Source: Coffea arabica
Taxonomy: Eukaryota > Streptophyta > Magnoliopsida > Gentianales > Rubiaceae
Direction: 5' to 3'
Length of the DNA stretch: 64,000 nucleotides
NCBI RefSeq assembly: GCF_036785885.1
Contig: NC_092310.1
Coordinates: 124,001 to 188,000 of the forward strand
Below, one piece after another: positions 1 to 14,524 of this stretch. The translations under genes were made by a program, and so were the position numbers. The notes under the pieces were generated by a model, which was not told where the DNA came from, did not search any database, and saw only the letters and a program-made list of their open reading frames with translations. The first letter of the stretch is position 1, and every line of letters starts with the position of its first letter.

Positions 1-659
1 GTTACATTGATGTTGAGATTTGTGCAAACATCTTGAGGTCTACTTCTTCTTTCATCTGACGATTAAGTGAAAGGGGTTCATGTGGGGAAATGGAAAATAT
101 CTAGGGTGCTCTGTCTCTTTACTGTTTCAAAACCACCCTTGATGGCTATCTGATGCTTGCCAATATTTTGCTCAAGTATCTTGTTTAAGTTCCATAGTGA
201 TTGAGGTTAATATTTCTAGTTTGACTAGTTGATCAAGTTAGTGCTTGATTTATTTTTCTTGTGATAAGTGAAAAAAAGGTGTTCATCTCATTATGCATTG
301 GATTCTGTGTTGGCATACGCACTGAACTTAATTCAGATCTGAGAGTGATTGGAGGAAGCTTGATGGAAAATTCTCAAATTTCTAACAGCTTGTGCCTTTT
401 ATCCCTGTATTGGGAGTTTAGAAAAGTAACAAGTTTTATCTTCATTAGGTTGAAATATGACTTTGTAGATAAAGGTTTTACAAGCATTTTAACTTTCTTG
501 TAGATGTTCTCCAATTATCACGTGGTTTGGCGTTTCCATGATTTTGAATTCTAGTGATATAAAATCTATAGAAGTCATTGAATTGTAATATTGTATTTTA
601 ATTGTTTCTAGTGTCATCGACTGATCTTGAATGCTGTTATCTCCTTTTATGTCGCTTAG
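1..659 (+). other. Intron of the NUP214 gene (5' part of gene lies outside)
   Basis: No coding segment is recognisable here. It ends in the acceptor just before the first exon at 660, so it is the 3' part of an intron. The short open frames in it resemble no protein and are AT-rich. Confidence 0.6.
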
Positions 660-3600
660 GCCTGTTCAAAGCCAGTTGTGCTGTCATTCAGTGATGCATT
701 TCTAGATTACCAGGACAACGTTGTGCCCGGTGCGACTGGACCAAATCTGTTCGTGAGTTATCTAGATCATCAGTATGTGCCTTTAACTGCATTACAAGTG
801 GTTCCGCCCTTATTGATCAGTTTGGTTTGATGTACATGCTATGGCTGTTTGTGTTTTTGTCCTGGTTACCTTTACAAACTCCAAACTGAGAATAAGTGCT
901 TTGCAGTATTGTGTAACCCATGGATTTGAAATTTATCGCTCCGTGAAATGTTTTGCCAGTTGGGAATGTGAATTGAAATGGTTTGTGATTTCTTCAGCCT
1001 TCTCTTAAGCAGTGTGATTGACATTAACTTTTATCTTTTATTTAAAAAATCCCAGCTTGCCACATTTGTTATCAAGGGAAGTCCATTTGAAGCAGGATTG
1101 AAGGTGTTATATAGTATTTTCATAGAGTTATTGCCAGTTGTAGCTCTCTGCTTACTTAACTCTTTATCATTCTTCTTTCTGTCAGATACTAGATTATTGC
1201 GGGCTCACTATTTGCAATTACTCCAGAATATCATTTGATTCTTGCATTTCCGTAATCATAAAGTCCCAGAAGTAATTATATTTAATAGGAAATGTTGCAT
1301 TATGTATCCCACCGAAGAGATTTTGCAAATCAAAACTCGTTTTTTCCCAAAATCATTCCAATATTTTGGTGGCTTCTCAGCGTACCAACGCAAAGGTATC
1401 TATAACCTATTAGTGATTGATCGTCCTTAGCAGCCACACTTGCTATTTACTGTTTCTCTGCACCTCTTTGGTATACAACTATTTTTGCTTCATTTCTTGT
1501 TAGATTTCCATTATTTCCTGTTATGTGACTTCCTCTTAACCGACATGCATAAAAATCCAGACAATTAAACAATTTTTTAGTCATTTTTTCTTGTCTCCTT
1601 ACCAAAAGCATATATTTGAATGTGTTCACTCTTTCCCACAATTGCTTCTGGGGCATTGAAGATTGCAAAGCCAAAAAAAGAAGTTAGGTGCCAGGTGCTT
1701 GATTAGGATGCTACTTCTGCATTTTAAGCAATGCCCAAGCTCTTTTAGTGCTGTATGGCCGCAGAAGCAATTAGACCACTCTTTCGAACATCTGTTTATT
1801 TTCCTGGAAGAGCAGCATTGAAAATTTTGTCTGCCTAGTACAAATGCCTTCTAAATTCTCAAACCAATGTTATTTAGTAATTTAATTTGGGAACAAGTGC
1901 CTGGATCTGATAACTGGGATGACCAAAGATCATTTTCTTTATAATTGTGTTGTTGTATTGAAACTAATGCATCGCTATCATCACCTCATCAGTCAACACC
2001 TCATCTTATTCTTATACCCCATGGTTTCTATAAGACTGGCACTTTGTATATATCTGGACCCAGAGCATTGTTACCAGGAGTGGAGTTAAGGGCTTCATAA
2101 ATTTCTGTCTATCAGAAGGAATATGGAGAGGATCTCTTTGCACAACATGTTAAGCCTCGCAATATAGGTTCAAGTTTTGGCTTCCATTAGTAAACTCTCA
2201 TTTTTTATCCATTGAAGAGAAAGTCCCTCTCATTTCTTCTACATCGGGAACCAAATGCATCCAGTCTATTCTTTTGGAATTGACATGAATTCTATTCCTG
2301 ATAGAGAATTTACTTTTAGCGCATTAGCATCCTTGTCCTTTGCCAAAATGCTCATGATATTTGCTTGTAGCTGTCCACTTATAGATGATAAGCCTGTTTG
2401 CATCCAATCAATCTATTATCAGAGTTTGTAAGTTTTGCTGCTGATAAATGTGTTATATAGCCTTACGCCTGAACTAATACACACTAATTTTGTAACTGTT
2501 GAGAAAAACCCCTCTCTTTTCCTCTATGTAGTAATTGATATGATATTCTTTAACTAATGCAGTCATTTTAATCTTCCATGGCATTGGACATCCCATGCAT
2601 TCTATTCTTTCCAAAGAAAGTTCAGTAATTAGTATTGACTTTTACTATTTTATTTTATATTATTGACTTTCCCATGTTACTCATTTAATTTTATATTTTA
2701 AATCAAACTTGTGGCAACTGTATTATTGACTTTTACTTTCTGAATTGCTTGATGCATCTAGATGGTGGCATTGGATGGTCTTACTGATCAAGTTTTATTT
2801 GTTTTTGTTTCCAGGAAGCTTGCGTTCATTGCTAACAGGAAGAATCTCTCTCAACACATTGTGATACTTGATTGGTCACAAGATGGCAATAAAAATGAAC
2901 CTGCAATAGTTGAGCTATTAAATGATGCTTGGCGTGCATACATTGAATCTCAAGGTGCACAAATTTCTCATTTACATTACAATTGTGCCATGATTTTCCG
3001 CTTTACTTTTTGCCTGCTTCCTATTTGCATGTATGAATTTGTTTTTTCAGTTTTTCTATGCATGTATCCTGTGCTGATATATGGGTTATGCGTTTCTTAT
3101 CTTTCTGCAGACGTGTATATGTACAACAAACCCATTTATTTCTGTTTGCCATCTAAGTAGATATTTGAGTTAGCCAGAACTTCATTCTTGGAGACCTAGG
3201 GGAGAGTAAGAGTAAATTTTAACATTCATGCTGTGACAATTTGTTGTATTTAGAAGCGCTAAAATTTATAAGGATCTAATAGTTTCAGGCTACAGTGTAT
3301 ATCTCTTTATCTAGGAAATGTGAATGGGCTGGTTTTACCCAGAGTCCTCATATATGTGGGTTTGGCTTCATTGTTGGGGACCCAGACCCTGCTGAGACCA
3401 GACCATGCAAGAGCAGTATGGATCTGGTTAAGGCCTGGTCTATATAATCTAGAACACTGCAAAACCAGTTTAGTGTAATTATACTTAATAAGGTTTGCTT
3501 GTGTTTAGAAATATTTTTCTTATTTTACTGTATTAACTAATAAATCTGGATCTAAGTAAATTTAATTTTTTTGGGTCTGGGATTAGAGGTTCCATACCTA

Positions 3601-6600
3601 TTGAGTTGCTTACCATTAGCCCTTTGCCTAATTGCTTGGCATAATATAGATGTTACATAGGAGGTTGATATAGAGATACAAATAATTGATTCTGCATCTT
3701 CAATTGTATTGTGGAAAGGAAAAATCAATCTTCTGTGTCTTTTTTATTTTGATTCGCTGTTGTTGGTGCTCTAATTTCATTTATAGTACCAACAAAAAGT
3801 GAAAGAGTCTTCCGATGCTTTCCTTTTGCATTATATACACTAGTCGGAAGAAAGGGGGTGCAAATTAAGAAAGAATGTTGTTTTAATTAAAATCAATAGA
3901 AATTATTATTTTTTTCACAAAAAAAAAAGAAAAGTTATGACTTTTTTTGACAAATAAATAAAAACGAATAGAAGTTATTGGGTGTGGAACTTATTAGAAG
4001 TTACTAACTTAAGTAGTTATCCTTAGTAAATTTTTACTTTTTATAGGGGTGAAATTGGAAAATCTAAAAAGTGACACAGAATTTTAACACAAACCCCTCC
4101 TCTTGCTTTATATATAGAAAGATATGATGGCATTTTTCAAAAATTCTGATCACTACTGTATGTATGTTTTGATGCATGTACTTACCAACATATCACTATT
4201 GTTAGTATTAAATTCTTACTGCTGTTGTTCCATGAGTCTTTGGCTATTATTTCTTTTTTGTTAAATGGTCCTGGCGTTTAGAGTTAAGACAAGGGAATGA
4301 GATCACGTTAGTACAGTTTAAGATGGAATTGGTATTTCAGCTGGTGAGGATTATTTGATGGCTGAGGCTGATGGTTCTAAGGCTTGAAAAGCCAGGGTCA
4401 AGATTGGTTGTAAGATGGCTTCTCTGTAACAGGGACCTCAACAAGCACATACTGTGATCCTGTGATTGTTTGAGATCATTAAGTGTTTGAATTCCTTCAG
4501 TTTCCCATGTGTTGTACTGGTTTTGCTTAGAAGTGGACAAGTGTCAAATCTCATGGACAAAGGTGTAAAACGGTTGTGCGGGAGAGTATAAGTTTTGAAA
4601 GGGTTTCATTTTATTTTGAGCAGTATAGCAACCATTGAAGCCCTGTTTCCAAGTGGTAACTAGCTATTCTAGATTTATAGACCAAGCTGTACTAAGAGTA
4701 ACTATGGGACTGTCTTTCTTGTTCGAAGGCTTATCTTTCTCAACAGAATGAAGAATGAAGTATAAAATGATCCAAAGAAAAATAAAGAGGACCAGCTCCA
4801 CTTCTCCTTGCAAGTGGAGTTCTAAATGGTTTCCTGTGAATACAAATATACACTTTTGGAGTTTTGTATTAAACTTGTCAGTAACCATTATTGTTAGGGA
4901 AGACAGAAAATTTATTTACTTAAATATTTGTGTTTTTGTTTGTAACATCCTGACAGTGGTTCGTCTGACAGCATTGATCATTTTGCTTCAGGGAATGGTG
5001 ATGATAATTTGATCTTGGCATCGTATGTTGACAAGGTTTCCCAGAATCATGAAATTAGATGCATTGTTGGAGAAGCAGAGACTGAACTCTCTCCTTGTTG
5101 CATTCTTCTTTGCCTCACCATTGATGGGAAGCTTTCCCTATTCCACTTTTTCAGGTATCTTGATTTTATATTGTGTGATCTCCCAAGAGGCATCCACTTA
5201 TTTACTGCTGATACCTACCATATTCCCAAGGGGCATTCAAGAATTTGAACAATTTGTCATGTAGTGCTACAGGTGCTTTGGGTTCTCCTGAGGTTATTGC
5301 TGACTCAGATGGAAAAGAGGATGGTTATGCCGTCATGCTTCCAGAACATGGCTTGTCTGAGATTTCTTCGGAAGTCAGGGAGCAAAATGTGCAGCATGTA
5401 TCTCTTCGCTTGGAACCTGATGATTCTGGGATGGTTGAACCTCATACAGTTGATGATGTTGTTACAGGAAACAGCAAACTATCTGCATCCTGGGAGAGCA
5501 AAAAGCCTGATAAACAAAGTAGTTTTGACAACCTGGAGCAGAAACCTCCTATAAGTTTTGAGAAACTAAATGGTGACAATGAGGAGACATTTACTATTCC
5601 AATGCCAAACCAAGATGGAGGTAACCAGGAGCTTTTATCAGCAGAAAAGCCAGGTCCTAAATCAGAAGATTTGCCTTCCAAGACTTGCCACCTTGAGGCT
5701 CCTGGAATTAGGGATAGAGATTTCTGCAAGACAGAAGCATTTTCTGTAGCCAAACCTCATGTAAATTCCTTTTCGGTTTCAACTGATTTGTCCAGCCAGT
5801 CTATTAGCAAAAATCTACAAGCATCTGGCAGTCTGGAATTCCGAGAAAATTATGTACTAACTGATCTAAGGACTGCATCACCTTCCTTCTCAATTGCTAA
5901 ATCGACTCTGTTGGAAACTTCTGATGAAAAGTCATTATTATCATCTATTGGCATTATCGATAAGAAATCACCCGGAATTCCAGATAGAAACACGTTACAT
6001 TCTACTGGATGTCTATTTCAATCTCCTCCAAAGTCAAAGGAGACTGCTGCCCCTGCAGTTACAATAGATTCTTCAGGACAGAGACCTATGGCCAAGATGG
6101 GAGATATAGGCTCGGTATCTGCCTTTGGCAACTCACAAGTTATTTTGCAGGAAAGCTTTGCTTCAGGATTGTCTTCGGTGCCTCGAATCTATGAAGAACA
6201 TTTGTCTGCTTCCTCCCAATGGCCCAATAATGAGCAAAAGTTATCAAAACAGATCTGCAATGTAAATCTTTTTATTAAATACTGCATAGTTTTCCTTTTT
6301 CCTTTTTGCAAAGGTTCTTGCACACCTTTTCTGTTGTAAGATGATTCATATTTATAGTCACATACTTTTCTTGGAATGGTTTGAAAACTTTCAAAATTAT
6401 GCTTCACGAAATGCATGAACACCCTAGATAACGGGCAGAGGGATGGCTCGCATAAGTGCTTTTACGCTTGTTTTCTGATGGTTTAAAATTATTCACATTG
6501 ACCATACGGTTTAGACTCCAAGTGCTGTCAAATTATTCTCATGTATTAGGAAAGTGCTTTAGTCTAATACTAAATCCTAATTGGACATTTTTTTTTGTTC

Positions 6601-8929
6601 TGTGTCCTTGAAGAAAAAATAGAAAAATTTCTCTTGCAGCTTTGTAGTTATCATGTAAATGGAGATCTAAGTGTATAATGTCCTACAGGTTGAAGTAATG
6701 GCCAGAAAAATGGATAGCCTTCTAGAAGCTATTGGAGGAGCAGGCGGTTTCAGAGATGCTTCAACTACTTCACAGGAAGACTCAGTAGTAGCATTGGAGG
6801 AAGGCTTATGGACAATTTCAGAAAGATGCAGAATGTGGAGGGTAAGCCTTTGTAATCGGTCACATCTCTCTCTCTCTCTCTCTCTATTTTGTATACCTAT
6901 GCACTTGTCTGGATCCACACATCTTGTTTGGCGAGCTTATCGTTTTTGCTGTATGAAGCGTCTTTATCTTACAGCTCCTTGGCTGTATTTAGGCCTACCA
7001 AAGTCTTGCCTTGATTTAAAAATTTTTTTAATTGAAGTATTGGTGTCAGATGGATGTGGTACATTGACATGTAGATTTAAGGATAGTAGTATACCTTGGA
7101 GGTGAACTGGAGGAGGTATGGTTCAATATTGAAAGAAGATGCTATGCTTTCATGTACTTGCCTTATCGAAGCCCTTCATTTGGTTTGTTTCAGTGAGCTG
7201 ACTTGGCATTTTATGAGAACTTGACATTTTTATATCTTTTCTTTTGAGTTTTTGTGAATTTTTAAGGTCTAGTGGTGTTCTCTGCCCAGGAGAATGCTAC
7301 GACCAATATTTGGGTCCTAATTTTAAAGATTGTTTTTAATATATGGGCTTCCTAGATCTTATTTATTCCTTTAAAAATGTGCATCTAGGGTGATGTTATT
7401 TTGATTCATGAAATAGCATATCATGCAAACACTTCATGTTCTTATCTAAAGGTAATTTTTATTAAATAACTTTTCGAATGAGGGAAAGTGGGGAGAGGGA
7501 ACTATCTCATTCTTGCTTTGTTATCTTTTAGCAGCAGTGCTTACTCTGGTCTTTAGTGCATTCTTTACATTATTGACCATTAAAACGTTGAAAGCTTTGG
7601 TTTGCTGGTTCCTTTTACCACATGTACCCTGGAATAAATCTCCATTTTCATATTCTTTCTAGGGAGTACTGGAAGAGCGATTGAGGGAGATCCAGCTGCT
7701 CCTGGATAAAACAGTGCAAGGTATATTTTGATTTTATACTGTTGCTATAATTGAGAACTTGGAAATTGCTGTTAACCCATGAGTCAAACTCTCATCCATC
7801 GGTTTATAGTAAGTTTCTGATCAATCTTGGATTATCTGTGTCATTTATATCATGTTACCCGGACATTTTTCTTGTCTTTGTCAAATGAGTTGAAAGACAA
7901 AGTACCACCCATGTTGCTTTTGAGTTGATTGTTACCTTCCTTTGGGATGCAAACTCCTCAGCAACCCTATTCCTTTTTGAATATTTTGCATACAACTTGA
8001 TTGTTTAATGAACCATCCAATTTATTGAAACTAAGATACTCCAGGCACAACTTGCATTGGACAACTACTGTTTCTGATGTATTTTTCAACGGACTAGGAA
8101 GGAAATCTCATTCTAACTGATTTGGGTAACTTTCCTATATCAATAGTTATGGTACAAGATCAAAGAGGGTTGCTGTATACACCAATCAATGACCTATAAC
8201 AGTTTTTTCTAAGACAATGGGTACAAGGTTCCCGACCAGGATGGACATGTAGATTCAGTAATGGATGTTGGAAGTCGGACAATTAAAGAATGATAGGATG
8301 GAGATAAAGGGCTTTGAGTTGCAATGTTAGAGATGGGATAGTTTACCTATACTTTCCTCCTCTTGTTCAGATTCATGTGCTCCTTTTTATGTATAACGGT
8401 ATTTAGGTTCAACATCTTGCAGCTCTGCTTCTAAGGAATGGGCCTTGATTTTGTTTCCTCATTATATACTAGCGGTCTTCACTAGAAACTTCTCTTTCTG
8501 ATTGCTCCCTCAGAACAGCACTTATACCCCTACAAGAGTGCCAACTCCAGCTTCACATTTGCACTCACAATGTTTTTGTTCTCTCTTTTGACTGAGAAAA
8601 GAACATGTTTTATGATTAGTAGAATAAATTACGAAGTCAGGAAACTGCACTGCATTAATTTTTTGCATCTCATCAATTTCCCAGTCCATCAGGTACCTCG
8701 TAAACTTGGGTGTTTGATAACCCCATGAAGTACTTGACGAATCAAGTGCTTATACTATTAAGTTTGTTTGGTTACAGAATTCTCCTATCTCTGAGTACAT
8801 TGAGAGCCACTTAGTTTGTGTACAAAATTTTGAGTGAAAGTTTTATAACTTAATTTGTTGAATTTTTATAAACTTACACTTTCATGTACACACTTTACAT
8901 ACATATACACACACAGTTTCAAACATACA

Positions 8930-8963
<34 letters not shown>

Positions 8964-11900
8964 GCTATTTGTCTCTCTCTCCCTCTCCCTCTCTTGCACA
9001 GAAATACATATTTTTCACTAACACACACTTAAAACATAATCTCTCTTGTACAAACACAAGAACTACATCTTTCTTTGCTCAAACATGGAGTATTGCACAA
9101 AACGCACTCTCTCACACATACACAAGCACACTTTCCATCTTAGTAGTTTATCAATGTTAAAAGGTGATACTTAAAAAACTAATTTCATAGGAAAATAAAA
9201 CATAAGTATTGCTATTAAACTATATGATACACATAAAATTAGAATATTTCAGTTCAGTGCTCAAAATCAGCTGATTATCAATCACATGACTTTTATGAGC
9301 TCAGCAAATCAAGAGTTCGACACTTAATTTTCAGTTTTCAGTTTTCAGACGTCAGCTTTCAGACCCTAAAATGCAGAAAGAAACATTTTACTATTTTCTT
9401 GGTATCTACCAAACCTTAACTACTTTAAGTGCCCTTGAATGTCCATGTTCACAGAGCTAAGCACTCCTGATGTTTGAGCAATATCTGTTATCAGTTCCTC
9501 ATCATCATTTGATGCAGTCTTATTGAGACAGTTTTTGCGATGATATTTCAGTTTCGGCAAAGAGAATATGTATGCAGGGCATTTTCCAGCAAGCTACTGA
9601 TAAATGGTATTGGGATCTTTGGAATTGTCAGAAGCTGAGTTCTGAATTGGAGTTGAAGAGAAAGCATATAATAGAAGTTGATCAGGTTAGCACCTATTGG
9701 GTTCATGAATTCTCTCTTTTACTCTTGCAAGTTACCTGGATTTTATTTCTATTTTCAGGATTTAACCAGTCAGCTGGTTGAACTGGAAAGACATTTCAAT
9801 ACCATCGAGTTTAATAGGTTTGGTAAAAGTGAAGTAGCTCAAACAAATCCAAGGGCTATTCAAAGGAGTCATGGGAAATCAAGGTATTCTGAATGGCTAT
9901 AATTTTTTTTTTTTTAAGCCAGAGTAATTTGTTCCTTTTTGTTTCTGCTTATACTGTTCATGCAAACTCCCAACTGTGCCACATGAAAGTTTGTTATGTG
10001 GAAGCCAACCTCTGGTAATTTAACTGTTTAGTTGTAGTAGTGATTACCATGGATTTGTTATTGAAGATAGAGTGATCTATAATGTCAAATTGTTCGGTGC
10101 TGCAGGCAACAGTCTTTTTATAGCTTACAGAATACAATGGGTGCACAGTTAGCTGCTGCAGAGAAGCTCTCAGAATGCCTCCGGAAACAGATGGCTGCAC
10201 TTAATGTGCAGTGCCCAGCTAAAAAACAGAATCTAAGAAGGGAGCTGTTTGAAACACTTGGGCTTACATATGATGGTGCCTCTTACAACTCTCCAAGTAA
10301 CCAAAAGGCATCAGACACCCTAACAAAGCAACTTCTGAAAACGTCATGTTCTTCTGTCTCTGCTAAGGAACTGTCTTGTAGAAATCAATATACTCCTGTG
10401 AAGGCTTCTGAATCAGAAAGTTTGAGGCGGCGTCGAGACTCATTGGACCAGGTAATAACCTTGTGCCTTTGGATGTGTCTGAGCATAATGCTTGCAGGGC
10501 CCTGCTGATATGTTTCTTCCACTTTTGTCTTGAGGCTCTCCTTTTCGTTTGCTTTTTTTTTTTTTTTTCGATAGAAGGTGGTAGTAAGTGTGGTGACATG
10601 GACAGTAAGAACGATGTGCAGTATGAAAGGTAAAATGTGACGTGAAGATGTGCATAGTGGAAGAATTGAGTTTCTGTTTCAACATTCTGTATATCATTTA
10701 GGGAAGAAAAGGAATTTTTTACAAATTTGTGCTCTTTACCACCTCAATCTCACAAATAGTTGTTGTAGTATGGGTAATTTACCTGAGTAGGAGCTCTATC
10801 CATATGGCCTGAAGTTAGTTTAACATGCATATGCAATGGTTGAAGGAATTGGGAATTCAGAAGTGTATTTGGAGTTGAAAGCTGGCCTCTAAAAAGCTGA
10901 AGTTCACAAACTGGTTTTTAAATGCACAGTATATTGGCTTTTATTATTAGTAGTATTGTGTATTTACTCATGTGCTAACAATTTATATGGAGTTTTCTGC
11001 TGCATCGTTTGCAAAATTTTTAGCTCTCACAGTACTTGTTATATTGCTGCCAACCACTTACTTTGCAATAACATAGTAGTGTTCTTTATCAAATGTCCTT
11101 GTGCCAGTGTGCATTTGCATATATTTGTCTGTCTGGCTAGGCAATAGGAGTGTAGTAATTGAGAACATATTTATTTAGGTATATGTAACAATTGTTGTTT
11201 ACTCACGATCCTTGTAAATAATGCATTTTGGGTATCTGAGGATACCAGCTGATGCTTTATTCTGATGCCTTGGTTATAGATCTGCGAAGAGAGTGCATAT
11301 CTTTATTGAATTTGACACCATTTTTTTTTATTTTTAGTCAAACTATTTGTACGTCTGAATTTCTTCACTGCTTTTGTTTTCAATCTTACATAGCAGAGTA
11401 AAAGGTCCAAAACACTGTCCTAAATTCAATCATGCATTTACTTTACCCAAATGTCTTGTTGCTGACAATGGGCCATAATCAATCTCCTTCCTCTTGTGTT
11501 CATTGTGAATTTCATTCATGCAAGGTATGTATGCTGTCATGCTTCTTTGAGGAGATCGGCAGCTATTTCATGCATTATATTTTCCCTCTCTATTTTCACT
11601 ATCCAATAGAGAGAGATTGAGAGCTGTAGGGCGTCAATGCCAGTGGATCATTCTATTTTTGGTTTCTTTCTAGTAGAAATATTGCACTTGAGTATACTAC
11701 AGCTCCAATTTCTTGTGAACTGTTCTGAATGTGGAGGAATTTTTGAATGTGCTATTGTGCTATGTTCAATATAAACAACCAGAGAAGCAATACAGTGTAG
11801 TTTAAAGGATTGGAGCTACTAAAAAACATGAAAAAGGTAGGTTGATATGATAGCTTAGTAGGCAGCAACAGCCAGCGGGTTGACTGGCATTGCAGAGTTA

Positions 11901-14524
11901 GAGTTTGCATTCTTCTTCCGGTTTTTTCCCTTTTGCACTGGCAGCAACTAAACTTTCCAATACACTGTTTCCATGTGTATGTAAATTAGATGATAGCCAA
12001 CATAGGTGGAGGCAGACACATCTATGTGAAGTAATCTGGAACATTAAGAGGAGCTAATGCTTTTATCAAATGCTCCTCCGAGACTAGAAAACATATTGTG
12101 AAGAAATGTGTATGAAAGGCTCTTTCTGGGTTTATCTGTTTATTCAGTGTGCCTGAGTCCCACCAATTTGCATGGGCTAATGCAGAAATGGTCTAGCTCC
12201 GAGGCTCCAAAAACAACTCTGAAAAGGATAATCGTGCAAGGAGAACATGAAAATAGTAGTACAAATAGATTGCCCAGTAAAGCGGAAGAGAAACATCTCA
12301 AACTACGTCCACCAAAGGGATCCGCAGCTGCTCATTCAATACTTTCTGATAGCTCTGCAACATCCACCCTCCAATCCAAAAGCCCAAGTATGAACCTTAG
12401 ATGATTGAAAAGAATTTTCTCAGCAGCATTTTTTCAGTTTCAGTTATTCAATTCAATTAGTGATGGCTTTTCTTGGACCAAATTTTTGCAGTTGTTGCTG
12501 AAAAACACGTAAAGCAATCTATTGAATATTCCATGGCTCCATCTCAGTCAGCTGATGCTCTTGCAGACCCTGCAAAGCAAGTATCAAGAGAAGGTTCGCC
12601 TGCAGTGTGGCAACTGTCTGCATCAACAGCTTCTGCAAATCTAAATGGTACAAGGGAAAATCATACTTCATTGTGGAAATCTAAAAGTGGCTTACCATTG
12701 GTTAGAACTTCAGAGTCACTGTCAGGAAGTGATTCTAGATGCATTCAGCAGTCTAAATTACCCTGCTTTGATGCTCCATCCATCCCTGAGAGGCTTCCTG
12801 GTGTGTCTATGACATCAAGTAAGAATGATGTTGAGATTCCTAACAATGAAGTTCCAAGAAAAGAAGTGAAAAATACTTTAACCACCACCAAAAGCTCACT
12901 ATCTGATTCCAATAGCAGTTATAAAGGTTCAGTATCCCCAGCAGAGCCCATTGCTTTATCCCCCAGTTTCTCTCAAAAGAGTGTAGACACTGAAATTGCA
13001 AAAAGCAAAAGTAGTCCTGGTGAAACAACATTGCTTTCTCCTGCAAGTTTGACTCCTCAAGTTAACTTATCATCAACAACCTCATCTTCATTGTCTAAAG
13101 CAAGCGCAGCTACCTCATCATCTGCCATGTTATCTGGTAAATTTTCACCATCTGAATTCAGAACCGAAACACATCAGAACGCATCTAACCTTATAGTTTC
13201 TTCCTCTCTAACATCCGCATCTTCCCTGCCTTTTTCAATTCCAAAACTGGACGGATTTTCATCTACTACCCTGCTTTTTAAAAATGGGAATGCTGGTACT
13301 CTAGAAACTGGATCTCAGCCTCTTGTTTCTGTATTTGGTTCAAAAAGAGATGGAGATTCCACTAAGGGAACTAGGCTATCCAATTCTAGTTCAGCAATAG
13401 GAGAAGCTTTTGAATTACCGGTTTCAGTTTCTCAGCTTGGGCTTGCTAATGACACATCCAATTTTGGTACTGAACGTACCACACAATCAACACCAGTTAC
13501 TGAATTGTCTCCCAGTTTAAAATCTGAGAATCAGCCCAGTATCAGTAGCATGTCAGATGCTACCACAGAAATGGCACCATATGGTAAACTTCAACAGCCT
13601 TGGCCCTCCACAACAAATTCACCAGCTGCCACAGTTTCTGGGATGCCAAATGATGGGAAAAATGGGAGTTCTGCTGTTAGTGATGAGGATGAGATGGAGG
13701 AGGAAGCCCCTGAGGGTAGTCTGACAACTGAACTGGCACTGGGAAATCTAGGTGGGTTTGGTATCGGATCAACTCCAAATTCAACTCTCGGGAGACCAAA
13801 TCCATTTGGTGGGGAAATGCTGCATAAAGCTGCAACTTCGCCAAGTTCACCATTTACATTGCCAACTCCAAGTGGTGAGTTGTTCCGACCCGCATCCTTT
13901 AACTTCCAGTCTCCATTATATTCCCAGCCATCTCAGTCAGCAAATATTGGTGCTTTCTCGAGTGCATTTAATACTGGAAACACCAGTCAAGGTGCTACAG
14001 CAAGTGGATTTGGCCAGCCAGGACAATTTGGGTCAGGTCAGCAAGCTCTAGGATCGGTGCTTGGTGCCTTTGGACAGTCAAGACAGTTGGGTGCTAGCCC
14101 ACCTAGAAGTGGTATTCCACCTCCAAGTGGTTTAACTGGCATGTCCACCGGTGGTTTTGGAGGTGGTTTTTCAAGCGTTGCCTCAGCTGGCGGTGGATTT
14201 GCTAGTCTGGCCACAGGTGGTGGATTTGCAGCTGCTGCAATGACTGGGGGTGGGGGTGGGTTTGCCGCTGCTGCTACAGCTGGAGGTGGATTTGCTGCAG
14301 CTGCCCCAGCTGGTTCTGGTTTTGCAAGTAAGTTACCTAACTACATATAGTTTTCACTGGTTTGCGTGGTTCTCCCAGGACCTTTATGATTTTTTTAAGC
14401 AAAATTTTCAGGTGGAGGGTTTGGAGCTTTTAGTACCCAAGGCGGTGGAGGCTTTTCTACATTTGCTACTAGTTCTGGAGCTGGAAGACCTCCGTCTGAA
14501 CTCTTCACGCAAATGAGAAAATAA
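660..14524 (+). CDS. NUP214: Nuclear pore protein NUP214 (LNO1-like), 5'-truncated by the window
   Basis: This is a cytoplasmic-face nucleoporin that helps mRNA export with NUP88, NUP62 and the DBP5/GLE1 system. Exons read by eye are 660-772, 2815-2954, 4992-5154, 5265-6261, 6689-6841, 7663-7720, 9552-9685, 9759-9883, 10106-10451, 12186-12387, 12492-14327 and 14412-14524. All have GT-AG borders and consistent phase, giving about 1459 residues to the TAA stop. The first three exons encode the end of the N-terminal beta-propeller (motifs [29 protein letters not shown]). Then come a long polar linker, a coiled-coil part (9552-10451, ELELKRKHI and LVELERHF), a Ser/Thr-rich linker, an acidic patch ([13 protein letters not shown]) and a Gly/Phe-rich tail ending FTQMRK. 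Known plant proteins of this family have about 1800 residues, so roughly 350 N-terminal residues should lie before the window. Identity rests on domain order and on matches to remembered plant LNO1 sequence. Confidence 0.9.
8932..8961. repeat. (CT)n microsatellite in NUP214 intron
   Basis: About 15 uninterrupted CT units are followed by further CT-rich sequence and CA-rich stretches to about 9130. The open frame through this tract (Leu/Ser/His/Thr only) is an artefact of the repeat. Confidence 0.9.
14148..14330 (+). repeat. Coding minisatellite for GGGFA-type repeats in NUP214 tail
   Basis: Inside the penultimate NUP214 exon, units of roughly 27-36 bases encode successive versions of GGGFA(A)AA with Thr, Pro or Met variants, about six in all. 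Units differ by several bases, so the array is not brand new. Phe sits after Gly runs, giving GF rather than only canonical FG spacing. Confidence 0.75.

Noticed and set aside
1058-1107. Possible extra NUP214 exon ([16 protein letters not shown])
   Set aside because: Joining 772 directly to 2815 restores the frame and matches the remembered continuous LNO1 sequence. The stretch has no matching splice phase.
4337-5264. Several 67-85-codon frames on both strands
   Set aside because: Frames opposite or offset to the NUP214 exon 4992-5154 and its introns. They share no similarity with known families.
8855-9160. 101-codon frame rich in Leu, Ser, His and Thr
   Set aside because: Produced by the (CT)n and CA-rich microsatellite in a NUP214 intron.
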